Assembly (NCBI RefSeq): GCF_030433895.1
Contig: NZ_JARUXE010000008.1
Span: 1 to 64,000, forward strand
From: Arthrobacter sp. PsM3
GTDB taxonomy: Bacteria > Actinomycetota > Actinomycetes > Actinomycetales > Micrococcaceae
Direction: 5' to 3'
Length of the DNA: 64,000 nucleotides
A model generated the notes under the pieces. It ran no database searches, was not told the DNA's origin, and worked only from the letters and a program-made list of their open reading frames with translations. Shown piece by piece: positions 26,141 through 35,046 of the stretch; within the stretch, counting starts at the first letter, position 1, and each line of letters opens with the position of its first letter. A program made the position numbers and the translations under genes.

Positions 26141-27079
26141 TCAATTAAGGTGAGCTGCGTCACGCAGTTCCGGGGCTTCGGCGACGGACTGCGCCTCGGC
26201 TTTGAGCAGGGTGAGCACCTGCTGGATGGTGGTCCGCGCCGCGACGTCGGGCCGCGCCAGTGCAACAATGCTGCGGCTGGCCTTGACCCCGGCCAGCGGG
26301 CGCAGGACGAACCCGCGTCCCTGGTTTTTCAGCGCCGTATAGCGCGGCAGCAGGCTGAGCCCGTGTCCGGCACTGACCAGGGCCTCGAGGACCCGGAGGT
26401 CGGGGAATGTCTGGGCGCGGACCGCGGGGGAATCGGCCTGCACTTCGATCTGGCGGAGCACCGTGTCGAACGGGAAGCCTTCGGGCACTCCCATCCAGGG
26501 GAAGCCGGTCACGTCTTCGGCCCGCAGCGTCGTCTTGCCGGCGAGCGCATGGCCCTCGGGGATTGCGACGTCGAGGGGTTCATCCAGGAGCGGCACCACC
26601 GTCAGCCCCAGCCGGGCAAAGACGTCGGGCCCGTCAACGCTGTGCGCCAGAACGATGTCGTAGTCGGCAGTGAGCCCGGCGAATCCGGCCACGTTGGGAT
26701 CCTCGAAGTGTGCCTCGAAGTGGAGTCCGTCAATGGCTTTGACGCGGTGCAGGAGGCCGGGGAGGAACATCTCGGCGGCGCTCGGGAAGAACGCTGCCCT
26801 GACATGTGTCTGCCAGCCGCGCCGGTACGTGTCGATGGTGGCTTCCGCACGGGCCATGGCGGTGGACACCTCGGCGGCCGCACCTGCCATGGCGAGTCCG
26901 GCCTCGGTGAGACGCACACCCCGGCCCGATTTCCTGACCAGGACGACGCCCAGCTCCCCCTGGAGGGTCTTGAGCTGCTGCGAGACGGCGGAGGGCGTCA
27001 CCTTCATTGCCTCAGCGGTGGCGCCGACCGTGCCGCGGTCGGCCAGTTCACGGAGAATCCGCAGTCTCTTGAAATCCAT
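26141..27079 (-). CDS. LysR-family transcriptional regulator
   Basis: The 312-residue protein has a winged helix-turn-helix at residues ~1-60 (TVGATAEAMKVTPSAVSQQL is the recognition part) and a periplasmic-binding-like effector domain. It reads towards ilvD and is divergent from the membrane protein gene at 27184. The ATG at 27079 follows TAGCCT by six bases and is probably leaderless. Its target is unknown; the divergent gene or itself is the usual first guess. Nothing in it points to branched-chain amino acids specifically. Confidence 0.9.
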   Translation of the reverse strand: MDFKRLRILRELADRGTVGATAEAMKVTPSAVSQQLKTLQGELGVVLVRKSGRGVRLTEAGLAMAGAAAEVSTAMARAEATIDTYRRGWQTHVRAAFFPSAAEMFLPGLLHRVKAIDGLHFEAHFEDPNVAGFAGLTADYDIVLAHSVDGPDVFARLGLTVVPLLDEPLDVAIPEGHALAGKTTLRAEDVTGFPWMGVPEGFPFDTVLRQIEVQADSPAVRAQTFPDLRVLEALVSAGHGLSLLPRYTALKNQGRGFVLRPLAGVKASRSIVALARPDVAARTTIQQVLTLLKAEAQSVAEAPELRDAAHLN

Positions 27080-27085
27080 GAAGTG

Positions 27086-27091
27086 AGGCTA
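27086..27091 (-). promoter_or_regulatory. -10 box of the LysR gene (TAGCCT), leaderless
   Basis: On the minus strand TAGCCT is followed by CACTTC and then the ATG of the LysR gene; there is no ribosome binding site. Confidence 0.45.
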
Positions 27092-27183
27092 CAGGGCGGC
27101 GGCCGGGCGGCTGGACAGCCCCCTTCGGGCAGACGTACGGTCAAACGACGGCAACCTTGCCTCATGGACAGAAAGGCTCTGCT

Positions 27184-28116
27184 ATGGATTGGATCATCTG
27201 GCTCGTCGTCATCGTGGCGATTGTCGCCATCGTCTGGTGGCTGCTGAACCGCAACAGCGCACGCAGCAAGTCCGGCGCTGGCACCGCTGGCACCGCTGGC
27301 ACCGCTGGCACCGGTACCGGGACCGCCGCCACCCCCGATTCCGCCCCTGCCCATCTGCACGACGCCGGCCACGATGCCAGCCACCGCGGCGCCGTTTCCG
27401 GCGGCGGTCCCGCCGCGGCTGGCGCCGCGACCTTGCCCGCCGCTGAGGCGTCCCCAGCCACGGAGAGCTCAGGCGCCGCGGCCTCGCCGGCCGTTGAAGC
27501 GGCCCCGGCCGCCGAGAACCCGGAATGGGAAACCCAATGGTCCGAGACACCGCCGGCTGAACCGCACGCCGTCCTCCACCCGGAGCCGGGCCACGGTGCC
27601 GCGCACGGCGACCACGTTGAGGAAGCTCCGGCGGCCGCAGCCGCGGCCGCCGCAAGCGCCCCGGTGCACCACCCGGAATACACAGAGCCCCACGCGCCCA
27701 CCCTCCCCGGCGCCGAATCGGCCGCGGCGGAGGCCGTTCTGGACGCGGAGAACGGGCAGGGCAGGACTGCCGTGGCGGCAACTCCGCCGGCACAGCCGGC
27801 GCCCGGGTACCCCCTGGCCGAGGCAGACACCCGGCAGACGGCCATGTCCTCGGCCGCGTCCGAAACGGCTGCCAGCCACGCGGCCGAACCCGCCGGCCAC
27901 CTCGCCGTCGAGCAGCCGTACGGCGAGGGGTCGGCAGCACCGGCCCCCGACGGCAGCGGGCCCGACGGCTTCACCGTCAAGGGCAACGCCTCCTCGATGG
28001 TCTATCACGACGAGACCAGCCCCGCTTTCGAGGAAACCCGCGCCGAAGTCTGGTTCCTGTCCCCAGCCCACGCCGAGGCCGCGGGTTTCCGGCCGCCGCG
28101 CCGGACCCGGCAGTAG
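27184..28116 (+). CDS. Membrane-anchored Ala/Pro-rich protein with C-terminal sunset-like module
   Basis: The 310-residue product opens with a transmembrane helix (MDWIIWLVVIVAIVAIVWWL). About 220 low-complexity residues rich in Ala, Pro, Glu and His follow, and the protein ends in a compact segment VKGNASSMVYHDETSPAFEE with AEVWFLSPAHAEAAGF. That end resembles the 'sunset' module (IKGN...YH.P.S..Y..T.AEVWF.....A.AAGF) found at the C-terminus of various actinobacterial proteins, including some ribosomal proteins. The ATG at 27184 has AAAGG seven bases upstream. A GTA-G repeat near residue 35 comes from the ninefold codon slippage type GCTGGCACC. The function is unknown. Confidence 0.75.
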   Translation: MDWIIWLVVIVAIVAIVWWLLNRNSARSKSGAGTAGTAGTAGTGTGTAATPDSAPAHLHDAGHDASHRGAVSGGGPAAAGAATLPAAEASPATESSGAAASPAVEAAPAAENPEWETQWSETPPAEPHAVLHPEPGHGAAHGDHVEEAPAAAAAAAASAPVHHPEYTEPHAPTLPGAESAAAEAVLDAENGQGRTAVAATPPAQPAPGYPLAEADTRQTAMSSAASETAASHAAEPAGHLAVEQPYGEGSAAPAPDGSGPDGFTVKGNASSMVYHDETSPAFEETRAEVWFLSPAHAEAAGFRPPRRTRQ

Positions 28117-28163
28117 CTCGCGGCGGGGCTGCTGAGACCTCCCGGGCAGAATCCGGAGCGCTC

Positions 28164-29378
28164 ATGTTGATTTCACGGCCGGGGCAGCGGGGAACAGTTG
28201 ATGACCGCCCGGTGGGATCGGCATGCCGGCCAGCGGACTGGCTGCGGTGGCTGGGAACGGCGGCCGCCGTCGCGGTCCTGCTGGCCGGCTGCACTCCCGG
28301 CAACGACGGCGGGACGCCTGGCGGCACCTCCGCAGCTGCGGGCAGTGCCGCGTCGGGCAGCACTCCCCCGGCCGGCAGCAGCTCCTCCGGGGGGAGCCCG
28401 GGCGTGGGGCGGCCGACGGTGGCCGCGACGATCGACGCCGATCTGCAGATGCCCTGGTCAACGGTCTTCCTGCCCGACGGCACCGCGGTCATTTCCGAAC
28501 GCGACAGCGCCTTGCTCCGGGCTATCGCACCCGGCTCCGGCCCCGGCCGGGCCGGCACGCTGGGGAAGGTTCCCGACGTCGTGCCCGGCGGTGAAGGCGG
28601 GCTGCTGGGGCTGGCCCTGTCCCCGGACTTCACGACAGACCGGTACCTCTACGCCTATTACACCGCCGCCAGCGACAACCGGATCGCGCGGCTGCCCCTT
28701 GTGGAGGACGCCGGGGTCCTGCGGCTCGGCGTCACGGAAGTCATCTTCACCGGAATCCCCAAGGCCTCCACGCACAACGGCGGCCGGATCCGGTTCGGCC
28801 CGGACGGCTACCTGTATGTCGGCACCGGTGATTCGCAACGCCGCGGCCAGCCCCAGGACCCTGGTGCCCTGGGCGGTAAGATCCTGCGCATCACGGCCGA
28901 GGGGCTCCCTGCACCTGGTAATCCATTCGCCGGCAATCCCGTCTACAGCCTGGGCCACCGCAACGTCCAGGGACTCGCCTGGGACAGCGCCGGACGGCTG
29001 TGGGCAAGCGAATTCGGGCCCGACGTCGACGACGAGCTCAACCTGATTGTGCCGGGCGGCAACTACGGCTGGCCTGAAGTGACGGGCGCCCCGCACCGCG
29101 CCGGCTTCCTGGACGCGAAGGTGGTGTGGCCCTCGACGGCGGATTCCTCTCCCAGCGGGCTCGAAATAGTCGGCGACACGGCCTATCTGGGCGCCCTGCG
29201 GGGCCAGCGGCTGTGGGCCGCGCCGCTGAACGGCGAGTTCGCGGGCGATCCTGTGGGCTATTTCACACGGATGTACGGACGGATCAGAGATGTTTCGCTG
29301 GCTCCGGACGGCCGGCTCTGGGTGCTCAGCAACAACAAAAACCCTGATTTCGTGCTGGTTTTGAAGCTCCCGGAGTAG
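28164..29378 (+). CDS. Lipoprotein PQQ-dependent sugar (aldose/sorbosone) dehydrogenase
   Basis: The 404-residue precursor has a signal peptide ending in the lipobox LLAGC (Cys ~43) and a Ser/Gly/Thr-rich linker. A six-bladed beta-propeller of the GSDH family follows, with GGEGGLLGLALSPDF, THNGGRIRFGPDGYLYVGTGD, YSLGHRNVQGLAWD and EFGPDVDDELN. Members oxidise aldoses using PQQ and calcium on the outer side of the membrane. GGAG lies five bases before the ATG at 28164. It follows the membrane protein gene after 47 bases. Confidence 0.9.
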   Translation: MLISRPGQRGTVDDRPVGSACRPADWLRWLGTAAAVAVLLAGCTPGNDGGTPGGTSAAAGSAASGSTPPAGSSSSGGSPGVGRPTVAATIDADLQMPWSTVFLPDGTAVISERDSALLRAIAPGSGPGRAGTLGKVPDVVPGGEGGLLGLALSPDFTTDRYLYAYYTAASDNRIARLPLVEDAGVLRLGVTEVIFTGIPKASTHNGGRIRFGPDGYLYVGTGDSQRRGQPQDPGALGGKILRITAEGLPAPGNPFAGNPVYSLGHRNVQGLAWDSAGRLWASEFGPDVDDELNLIVPGGNYGWPEVTGAPHRAGFLDAKVVWPSTADSSPSGLEIVGDTAYLGALRGQRLWAAPLNGEFAGDPVGYFTRMYGRIRDVSLAPDGRLWVLSNNKNPDFVLVLKLPE

Positions 29379-29404
29379 ACCCCTCGGCAGCCGCCCAGCC
29401 CGAT

Positions 29405-29433
29405 TTCACACGCCGCAAAAACTCGTGTAGAGT
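29405..29433 (+). promoter_or_regulatory. Promoter of tRNA-Lys
   Basis: TTCACA and TAGAGT are separated by exactly 17 bases. Predicted transcription starts about 55 bases before the tRNA. Confidence 0.6.
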
Positions 29434-29495
29434 TTCATGTCGTTGCGGAGAACAACGCGGGAACAAAAAGCCCGCGGGGAACTAAAACAACAGAT

Positions 29496-29571
29496 GCACC
29501 TCTAGCTCAACTGGCAGAGCAATTGACTCTTAATCAATGGGTTCCGGGTTCGAGTCCCGGGGGGTGCACCA
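29496..29571 (+). tRNA. tRNA-Lys (anticodon CTT)
   Basis: A 76-nt cloverleaf with acceptor GCACCTC/GGGGTGC, anticodon stem ATTGA/TCAAT around CTCTTAA (anticodon CTT) and T arm CCGGG TTCGAGT CCCGG. The 3' CCA is encoded, unlike in the other tRNAs of the window. Confidence 0.97.
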
Positions 29572-29578
29572 AGGAAAG

Positions 29579-29625
29579 AAACCCCGTCTTTACTGGCTTA
29601 GCGGCTGGTGAGGGCGGGGTTTTTT
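29579..29625 (+). terminator. Rho-independent terminator after tRNA-Lys
   Basis: AAACCCCGTC pairs with GGCGGGGTTT (one wobble), and six T follow. Confidence 0.9.
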
Positions 29626-29999
29626 GTTCCCCGGTGAAGACCCCGTAACTGCGCGGTGATCAGGGTTCCAGGACCCCTGGCCCGGAAGAGGTGCTCGAAA
29701 GCCCCGCCGTCGCTTGGCAGTCCGTCGAGGAAGCTGGACGGAACACGGCATATGCGCCTTGGGCGCTGGCGCATCCTGAAAATGACCCGTCCCCCGCTTC
29801 GCCCCCTGCTGCTAAGAAGACAGGCGATCTGGGGGAGCGCCCTGATTCCGGGGAGGATGTGCGTGTCAGGGACGCTCAGAGACGCGGCGCGGCGAGGAGC
29901 GGGGTTTCCAATTTGGCGCTAACCGGTCGGCTAGTCTGGGCTTGCTAGGGCGGTCCCTGACGCCGGCCCGGCCAAATACGGACCAGCGAAGAGGCGCGA
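29626..29999. other. Intergenic region upstream of the pilus operon
   Basis: These 374 bases hold no frame that I believe. ATGCGCC/GGCGCAT forms a 7-bp stem with a nine-base loop at 29752-29774. TAGTCT at 29932-29937 is a possible -10 box without a good -35. I looked for the conserved core of a c-di-GMP riboswitch, which sometimes precedes pilus operons, and did not find it. Confidence 0.5.
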
Positions 30000-31670
30000 G
30001 TGAAATCCCTGACTGAAATCTTGCTACTCGAAGGCATGCTGCCTCTTGAGCGGCTGGGCCGGCTCTCGACCAACCGCGCCGACGACGCCTCGACCATCGG
30101 TGCCCTTTTGGAAAATGGCCTGGTGACGAGTGCACAGGTTGCCCGGGTCCGCGCGATCCAGGCCGGCCTGCCCTTCGTCGAGTTACTCATTTCTGAAATC
30201 GACAGTGCGGCCGTAGCCCGGGTTTCTGCCTCCATCTGCCGCCGGTACGAGGTGCTTCCGCTCACCGTCGCTGACGGGCGGATGACCCTCGCAATGTGGG
30301 ACCCGGGAAACATCCTTGCCGTCGATGACGTCCGGGCGGCCACCAATCTGCCGGTGGACGTCGTCGTCGCCGAGCGCGGGGACCTGTTGTCCGCCCTCAA
30401 CCGCACCCTGCGTGCGGACGGCGAGCTGACCGACCTCACGAACACCCTGGAAGAAGAGAGCGCCGAGGCCGACGCCCGCACGGAGGCGGACGCCGGTCCC
30501 TCCGACGACGACGTTCCGATCGTCCGATTCGTCAACCTGCTGGTTAGTCAGGCAATCCAGGATTTCGCCTCGGACATCCACATCGAGCCCGCGGAACACG
30601 AAGTCCGGGTGCGCTACCGCATTGACGGTGTGCTGCACGAAATGCAGGGTGCCCCGAAAAGCATCCAGAACGGGCTGATCTCCCGCCTGAAGATCATGAG
30701 CGAGCTCGACATCGCGGAACGACGCAAACCGCAGGACGGCCGGATGTCAGTCCGTCACGGAAGCCGCGTTGTGGATCTACGCGTGGCGACCCTGCCTACC
30801 GTGTGGGGCGAAAAGATCGTCATGCGAATCCTTGACAGCTCCGCGTCCAGCCTGAGGCTGCGCGATCTCAATCTTCTGGATCGCAACTACGAGGCGTACA
30901 AGGCTTCCTATACAAAGCCGTACGGCATGATCCTGGTCACCGGACCGACAGGCTCCGGCAAGTCCACCACCCTATACACGACCCTGAATGAGGTCTCCCG
31001 GCCGGAAATCAACGTCATCACCGTGGAAGACCCGGTGGAGTACCGGATGCGGGGCGTAAACCAGGTGCAGGTGAATCCGAAAGCCGGGCTGACCTTCGCC
31101 AGCGCCCTGCGCTCCATCCTGCGAAGCGACCCCGATGTTGTCCTGATTGGCGAAATCCGGGATCACGAAACCGCACAGATCGCCATCGAGGCATCGCTGA
31201 CCGGCCACCTCGTGCTCTCTACCCTGCACACGAACGACGCGCCGAGCGCCATCACGCGCCTCACAGAGATGGACATTGAACCGTTCTTGGTAGGGTCCGC
31301 CTTGGACTGCGTAGTCGCCCAGCGCCTCGCCCGCAAGCTCTGCATCCGCTGCAAAGAACCGATGGAGGACGGGCCGGAAATGCTGGCCGCCCTGCCCTTC
31401 CATCTCGACCCCGACCTGCCCCCGCCGCTGCTTTATCGACCCAACGGCTGCGTCAGTTGCTCCAATACTGGTTACCGCGGACGCCTGGCCATCCACGAAG
31501 TCATGACGGTCACCGAAGAAATCGAACGCCTGGCCGTCGCCCGCGCCTCCAGCGCCGACATCGGCCGCCTGGCCCGGGAACAGGGAATGCTGACCCTGCG
31601 CGAGGACGGCTGGGAAAAGGTCAAACAGGGGCTGACATCCGTCGAAGAGATCCTGAGGGTGGTCGCATAG
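30000..31670 (+). CDS. pilB: Type IV pilus assembly ATPase PilB
   Basis: The hexameric extension ATPase of the pilus motor has 556 residues. An N-terminal MshEN-like domain (~1-140) and an acidic linker precede the secretion ATPase core. Walker A GPTGSGKST is at 315-323, the Asp box ITVEDPVEYR, Walker B DPDVVLIGEIRD near 378, and the His box GHLVLSTLHTNDA. Four cysteines (C448, C451, C484, C487) form the zinc site typical of PilB and GspE and absent from PilT. The GTG at 30000 has AAGAGG five bases upstream. It starts a run of ten rightward genes that are mostly overlapping. Confidence 0.95.
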   Translation: MKSLTEILLLEGMLPLERLGRLSTNRADDASTIGALLENGLVTSAQVARVRAIQAGLPFVELLISEIDSAAVARVSASICRRYEVLPLTVADGRMTLAMWDPGNILAVDDVRAATNLPVDVVVAERGDLLSALNRTLRADGELTDLTNTLEEESAEADARTEADAGPSDDDVPIVRFVNLLVSQAIQDFASDIHIEPAEHEVRVRYRIDGVLHEMQGAPKSIQNGLISRLKIMSELDIAERRKPQDGRMSVRHGSRVVDLRVATLPTVWGEKIVMRILDSSASSLRLRDLNLLDRNYEAYKASYTKPYGMILVTGPTGSGKSTTLYTTLNEVSRPEINVITVEDPVEYRMRGVNQVQVNPKAGLTFASALRSILRSDPDVVLIGEIRDHETAQIAIEASLTGHLVLSTLHTNDAPSAITRLTEMDIEPFLVGSALDCVVAQRLARKLCIRCKEPMEDGPEMLAALPFHLDPDLPPPLLYRPNGCVSCSNTGYRGRLAIHEVMTVTEEIERLAVARASSADIGRLAREQGMLTLREDGWEKVKQGLTSVEEILRVVA

Positions 31671-33082
31671 TGGATTTTGGTACTTGGGAAAGGGACAACG
31701 CATTGCACGACAAACCCATCCATGAGATTCCAGTGGCGTCTCCCGGCGAGACAGCCCCTGGCTGGGCACCACAGCGCCTCGCCCCGGAGGGCCGGCGCGC
31801 CGCCCGCACAGCGGGTCCGGCCTTTGAGCAGGATGCCGGCTTCCCGGAGCCGGACCCCGGTGAGGAGCCAACGCCCGCTCCGGCGTTCGACGTCGACGAC
31901 CGCGACGCGGACGCCGCCAACGCCGTCCCGGCCGTTGATCCCGACCTCATCAGCGCGCTGCACGACGTCGTCCGGCAGGGAGCCTCCGACCTGCATTTGA
32001 CGGTGAACGCCCCGCCGATGATCCGCGTGAACGGCGGGCTGCGGCCTGCCGGCGCGGTTGAACCGTGGACCCGAGACAAGGTGCTCTCAGCCCTTGGCAG
32101 CCTGCTTTCAAACGAGCAGCGGGCAATCTTCGATGCGGAACTGGAACTGGACTTCGCCCACACCCTGCCCACTATCGGCCGGTTCCGGGTGAACTTCTAT
32201 CAGCAGCGCGGTTCGCTTGGCGCAGTTTTCCGCCTGATTCCCTGGGAGATCAAGCAGTTTCGGGAACTTGGAATCCCGGAACGGATCGGCGATTTCGCCA
32301 AGTTGCCGCGTGGCCTGGTCCTGGTGACGGGGCCCACCGGATCCGGAAAATCGACCACCCTCGCGGCCATGATCGATCTCGTGAACCGCACGCGTGCGGA
32401 CCATATCGTGACGGTGGAGGACCCGATCGAGTTCCTGCATTCGCATCAGATGTCACTCGTCAATCAGCGTGAGGTGGGCAGTGACACCCACAGCTTTGCT
32501 GCAGCGCTGAAGCATGTGCTGCGCCAGGATCCGGACGTGATCCTCATCGGCGAACTCCGCGATCTGGAGACGATGTCCGTCGCCCTGACTGCCGCTGAGA
32601 CTGGCCACCTGGTCTTTGCCACCTTGCACACCCAGGATGCAGCGCAGACCATCGACCGCGTCATTGACGTCTTCCCGCCGCACCAGCAGGGTCAGGTACG
32701 CGCACAGCTGGCTGGCGTGCTGCAGGGCGTGATTTGCCAGACGCTCGTGAAACGCGCGGACGGCAGCGGCCGGGCGGTGGCCACCGAAGTCCTCGTCGCT
32801 ACCCCGGCCATTTCGAACCTGATCCGTGAAGGCAAGACGCACCAGGTTCGCTCCATGATGCAGGCCGGGCGGGGCCTGGGCATGCACACCATGGACCAGC
32901 ACCTGGCCGACCTGGTCAACGCCGGCGACATCCTCCGCGAGGCAGCGGAGGAAAAGGTGCACGATCAGGAGACCTTCGACCGGCTTGTTCACCGGACCGC
33001 TTCTCCGGGCGGCAGTGCCGGGATGGGCCCGGCCAGCGGAACCATAGACTTCGGCGACTCATTCTCCGCGGAAGCCTTGTAG
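31670..33082 (+). CDS. pilT: Type IV pilus retraction ATPase PilT with long N-terminal extension
   Basis: The retraction ATPase has an N-terminal PAS-like and a RecA-like domain: SDLHL near 106, Walker A GPTGSGKST at 221-229, DPDVILIGELRD, and AETGHLVFATLHTQDAAQTI, a PilT hallmark. It lacks the zinc tetracysteine. Residues 1-90 are acidic, Pro-rich and apparently disordered; usual PilT proteins (about 345-370 residues) lack this. The GTG at 31670 shares its G with the pilB TAG (TAGTG) and has GGGTGG upstream. An in-frame TTG at 31703 with AAAGGG eight bases away is a good alternative. Confidence 0.93.
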   Translation: MDFGTWERDNALHDKPIHEIPVASPGETAPGWAPQRLAPEGRRAARTAGPAFEQDAGFPEPDPGEEPTPAPAFDVDDRDADAANAVPAVDPDLISALHDVVRQGASDLHLTVNAPPMIRVNGGLRPAGAVEPWTRDKVLSALGSLLSNEQRAIFDAELELDFAHTLPTIGRFRVNFYQQRGSLGAVFRLIPWEIKQFRELGIPERIGDFAKLPRGLVLVTGPTGSGKSTTLAAMIDLVNRTRADHIVTVEDPIEFLHSHQMSLVNQREVGSDTHSFAAALKHVLRQDPDVILIGELRDLETMSVALTAAETGHLVFATLHTQDAAQTIDRVIDVFPPHQQGQVRAQLAGVLQGVICQTLVKRADGSGRAVATEVLVATPAISNLIREGKTHQVRSMMQAGRGLGMHTMDQHLADLVNAGDILREAAEEKVHDQETFDRLVHRTASPGGSAGMGPASGTIDFGDSFSAEAL

Positions 33083-34311
33083 TGGCAAACACGCAGTCCT
33101 GGTCCTACACCGGCCGCGACACGGCCGGAAAGCTCGTCAAGGGCAAAGTGGACGCGGCAAGTGAAGCAGGCGTCACAGCACACCTGCGGACGCTGGGACT
33201 CTCCCCCGTCAAGGTGGTGGATGCGTCCGCCGGCACCGGATTGAACCGTGAGATCTCCGTTCCTGGCTTCCAAAAGAGCGTAAAGCTCAAGGACCTGGCC
33301 ATTATGAGCCGGCAGATGGCAACCATGGTCGGCGCCGGGCTGTCCCTGCTGCGTGCCCTCAACATCCTGTCCGAGCAGACCGAGAACAAAACCCTCGCAA
33401 AGCTTCTGGTGGGTATCCGGAACGACGTCGAGTCCGGCGTGTCATTGTCAGAGTCCATGCAGAAGCATCCGGCCGATTTCCCGCCGATTATGATCAACAT
33501 GGTGCGGGCTGGCGAAGTGGGGGGTTTTCTGGACCAGTCACTGGAGTCCATCGCGGACAGTTTCGAGGCGGACGTCAAGCTGCGCGGAACCATCAAATCG
33601 GCGCTGAGCTATCCGATGGTCGTCCTGGTCATGACCGTAATCTCCGTCGCGGCCATGCTGCTGTTCATTGTTCCGGTGTTCAAGACCATGTTCGCCAACC
33701 TCGGCGGAACCCTTCCGGGCCCCACGCTGGTGCTCGTCTGGTTCTCAGAGCAGATGGTGTGGGCCGTACCCGTGACAATCGTCGGCAGCATCGTTTTCTC
33801 GATCTGGTGGGGAAAGAACAAAAACACGCTGTCTGTGCGCAAAGTAGTCGATCCGGTCAAACTCCGCTTGCCGGTGTTCGGGCCGCTCATGACCAAGCTC
33901 GCCGTCGCCCGTTTCAGCCGCAACTTCTCGGCCATGATCGGCGCGGGCGTGCCGATTCTTCAGGCGCTGCGGATCGTCGGGGAGTCGAGCGGCAATTGGG
34001 TGATGGAATCGGCTCTCAACCGGGTGGCCGACGCCGTTCGGCAGGGTGAGTCCATCGCCGGTCCGCTGGCCGGTTCGCCCGTGTTCCCGCCTATGGTGAC
34101 CCAGATGATTGCGGTAGGCGAAGACTCGGGCGCGCTGGAGCAGATGCTGTCCAAGATCGCGGACTTCTACGACGCCGAGGTCCAGTCGACCACGGAGCAG
34201 CTCACTGCGTTGATCGAGCCTTTGATGATCGCGTTCCTGGGTCTGGTGGTCGGCGGCATGATCGTGGCCCTGTACCTGCCGATCTTCAATATTTTCACCC
34301 TCATCAAATAG
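33082..34311 (+). CDS. pilC: Type IV pilus inner-membrane platform PilC
   Basis: The 409-residue polytopic protein forms the platform turned by PilB and PilT. It has two T2SSF domains: residues ~70-190 (RQMATMVGAGLSLLRALNIL, RAGEVGGFLDQSLESIAD) and ~270-400 (FSRNFSAMIGAGVPILQALR, VGEDSGALEQMLSKIADFYD). The three expected transmembrane helices lie near 170-190, 215-238 and 380-405. The GTG at 33082 overlaps the pilT TAG by one base (TAGTG), so pilB, pilT and pilC are tightly coupled. Confidence 0.95.
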   Translation: MANTQSWSYTGRDTAGKLVKGKVDAASEAGVTAHLRTLGLSPVKVVDASAGTGLNREISVPGFQKSVKLKDLAIMSRQMATMVGAGLSLLRALNILSEQTENKTLAKLLVGIRNDVESGVSLSESMQKHPADFPPIMINMVRAGEVGGFLDQSLESIADSFEADVKLRGTIKSALSYPMVVLVMTVISVAAMLLFIVPVFKTMFANLGGTLPGPTLVLVWFSEQMVWAVPVTIVGSIVFSIWWGKNKNTLSVRKVVDPVKLRLPVFGPLMTKLAVARFSRNFSAMIGAGVPILQALRIVGESSGNWVMESALNRVADAVRQGESIAGPLAGSPVFPPMVTQMIAVGEDSGALEQMLSKIADFYDAEVQSTTEQLTALIEPLMIAFLGLVVGGMIVALYLPIFNIFTLIK

Positions 34312-34459
34312 CCCACAGACAAGCGGGTTTTGCGCAGTTTTTCCCTAGGATCTCGAGCCGCCCGCTGTGATTACGCTTTTGTAACGCATGTTATTGGTGT
34401 GAACGCAAGTTACTGGATCTATCGCTAATCGGACCCATTACGCTAAGCGAACTGAGTCA

Positions 34460-34487
34460 GCCCGAGGGTGCTGTTGGTACCCCGGGC
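34460..34487 (+). other. Stem-loop in the pilC-pilA gap
   Basis: GCCCG-A-GGGT pairs with ACCC-CGGGC with a single bulged A and a nine-base loop. The 253-base gap is AT-richer than its surroundings and probably holds the pilA promoter (TTGGTG at 34394 and TATCGCTAAT-like bases downstream). The hairpin lies in what would be the pilA 5' leader or ends readthrough from pilC. Confidence 0.45.
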
Positions 34488-34564
34488 GGCTCTCTTCTCC
34501 GCTGGGGTTCTTTTCGCAGTACAACGTTCTCGCTCTTCACTCAAACTTTACAAAAGGGAAAATC

Positions 34565-35014
34565 ATGGTCTCACGTGCATTTGCGGCGCTCGAAAAGAAG
34601 CGCTCCTCCCTCGCCGAGCAGGAAAAGGGTTTCACCCTGATCGAACTCCTCGTCGTGGTCATCATCATCGGCGTCCTCGCCGCCATCGCGATCCCGGTCT
34701 ACCTCAACGTACAGAGCAGCGCCAAGGACAGCGCCGTTCAGTCCGACCTGACCAACGCTAAGACGGCCGTTATCAGCGCACAGACGACGAGCGCCGGGGG
34801 CGCAGTGCTGCCCGCCGACCAGACGGCCTTTGATAAAGCTTCGCCTGCGCCCGCCAAAAGCAACTACGACTCCGCATTCACCACACTCATCTACACCACC
34901 GACAAGTCGACTGCATTCTGCATCACCGCCAAGAGCGCAAGCGGCAAGAACTTCGCCATCGATGCGAAGAACTCCGTGAAAGAAGGCACTTGCACCGCCT
35001 ACGTGGCCGGTTAG
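34565..35014 (+). CDS. pilA: Major type IV pilin prepilin
   Basis: The 149-residue prepilin has a 22-residue basic leader, the peptidase site KG/FTLIELL with Glu at mature position 5, and a hydrophobic helix through IAIP. It has a small C-terminal domain with two cysteines (C119, C143) that can form the D-loop disulfide. The leader is longer than usual for Gram-negatives. AAGGG lies seven bases before the ATG. A private upstream region and a terminator right after it suggest that it is expressed far more strongly than its neighbours, as expected for the fibre subunit. Confidence 0.93.
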   Translation: MVSRAFAALEKKRSSLAEQEKGFTLIELLVVVIIIGVLAAIAIPVYLNVQSSAKDSAVQSDLTNAKTAVISAQTTSAGGAVLPADQTAFDKASPAPAKSNYDSAFTTLIYTTDKSTAFCITAKSASGKNFAIDAKNSVKEGTCTAYVAG

Positions 35015-35046
35015 CAGCTTTCGCCTAATCAGCGCAGCTGATCGTG

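Noticed and set aside
27162..27986. A 274-residue leftward frame opposite the sunset-like gene
   Set aside because: It is the antisense shadow of an Ala/Pro-rich gene, and its composition mirrors the coding strand.
29626..29999. A c-di-GMP or other riboswitch before the pilus operon
   Set aside because: I looked for the conserved core and pairing of c-di-GMP switches and found none. Only a short 7-bp stem is present.
29496..29999. A mobile-element attachment site at tRNA-Lys
   Set aside because: There is no integrase, no repeated tRNA 3' end and no composition break strong enough. The pilus genes look like normal chromosome.
31457..31669. An extra 71-residue N-terminus for PilT
   Set aside because: It lies inside pilB in another frame and is Arg/Pro-rich shadow sequence. 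The coupled GTG at 31670 is the likely start.
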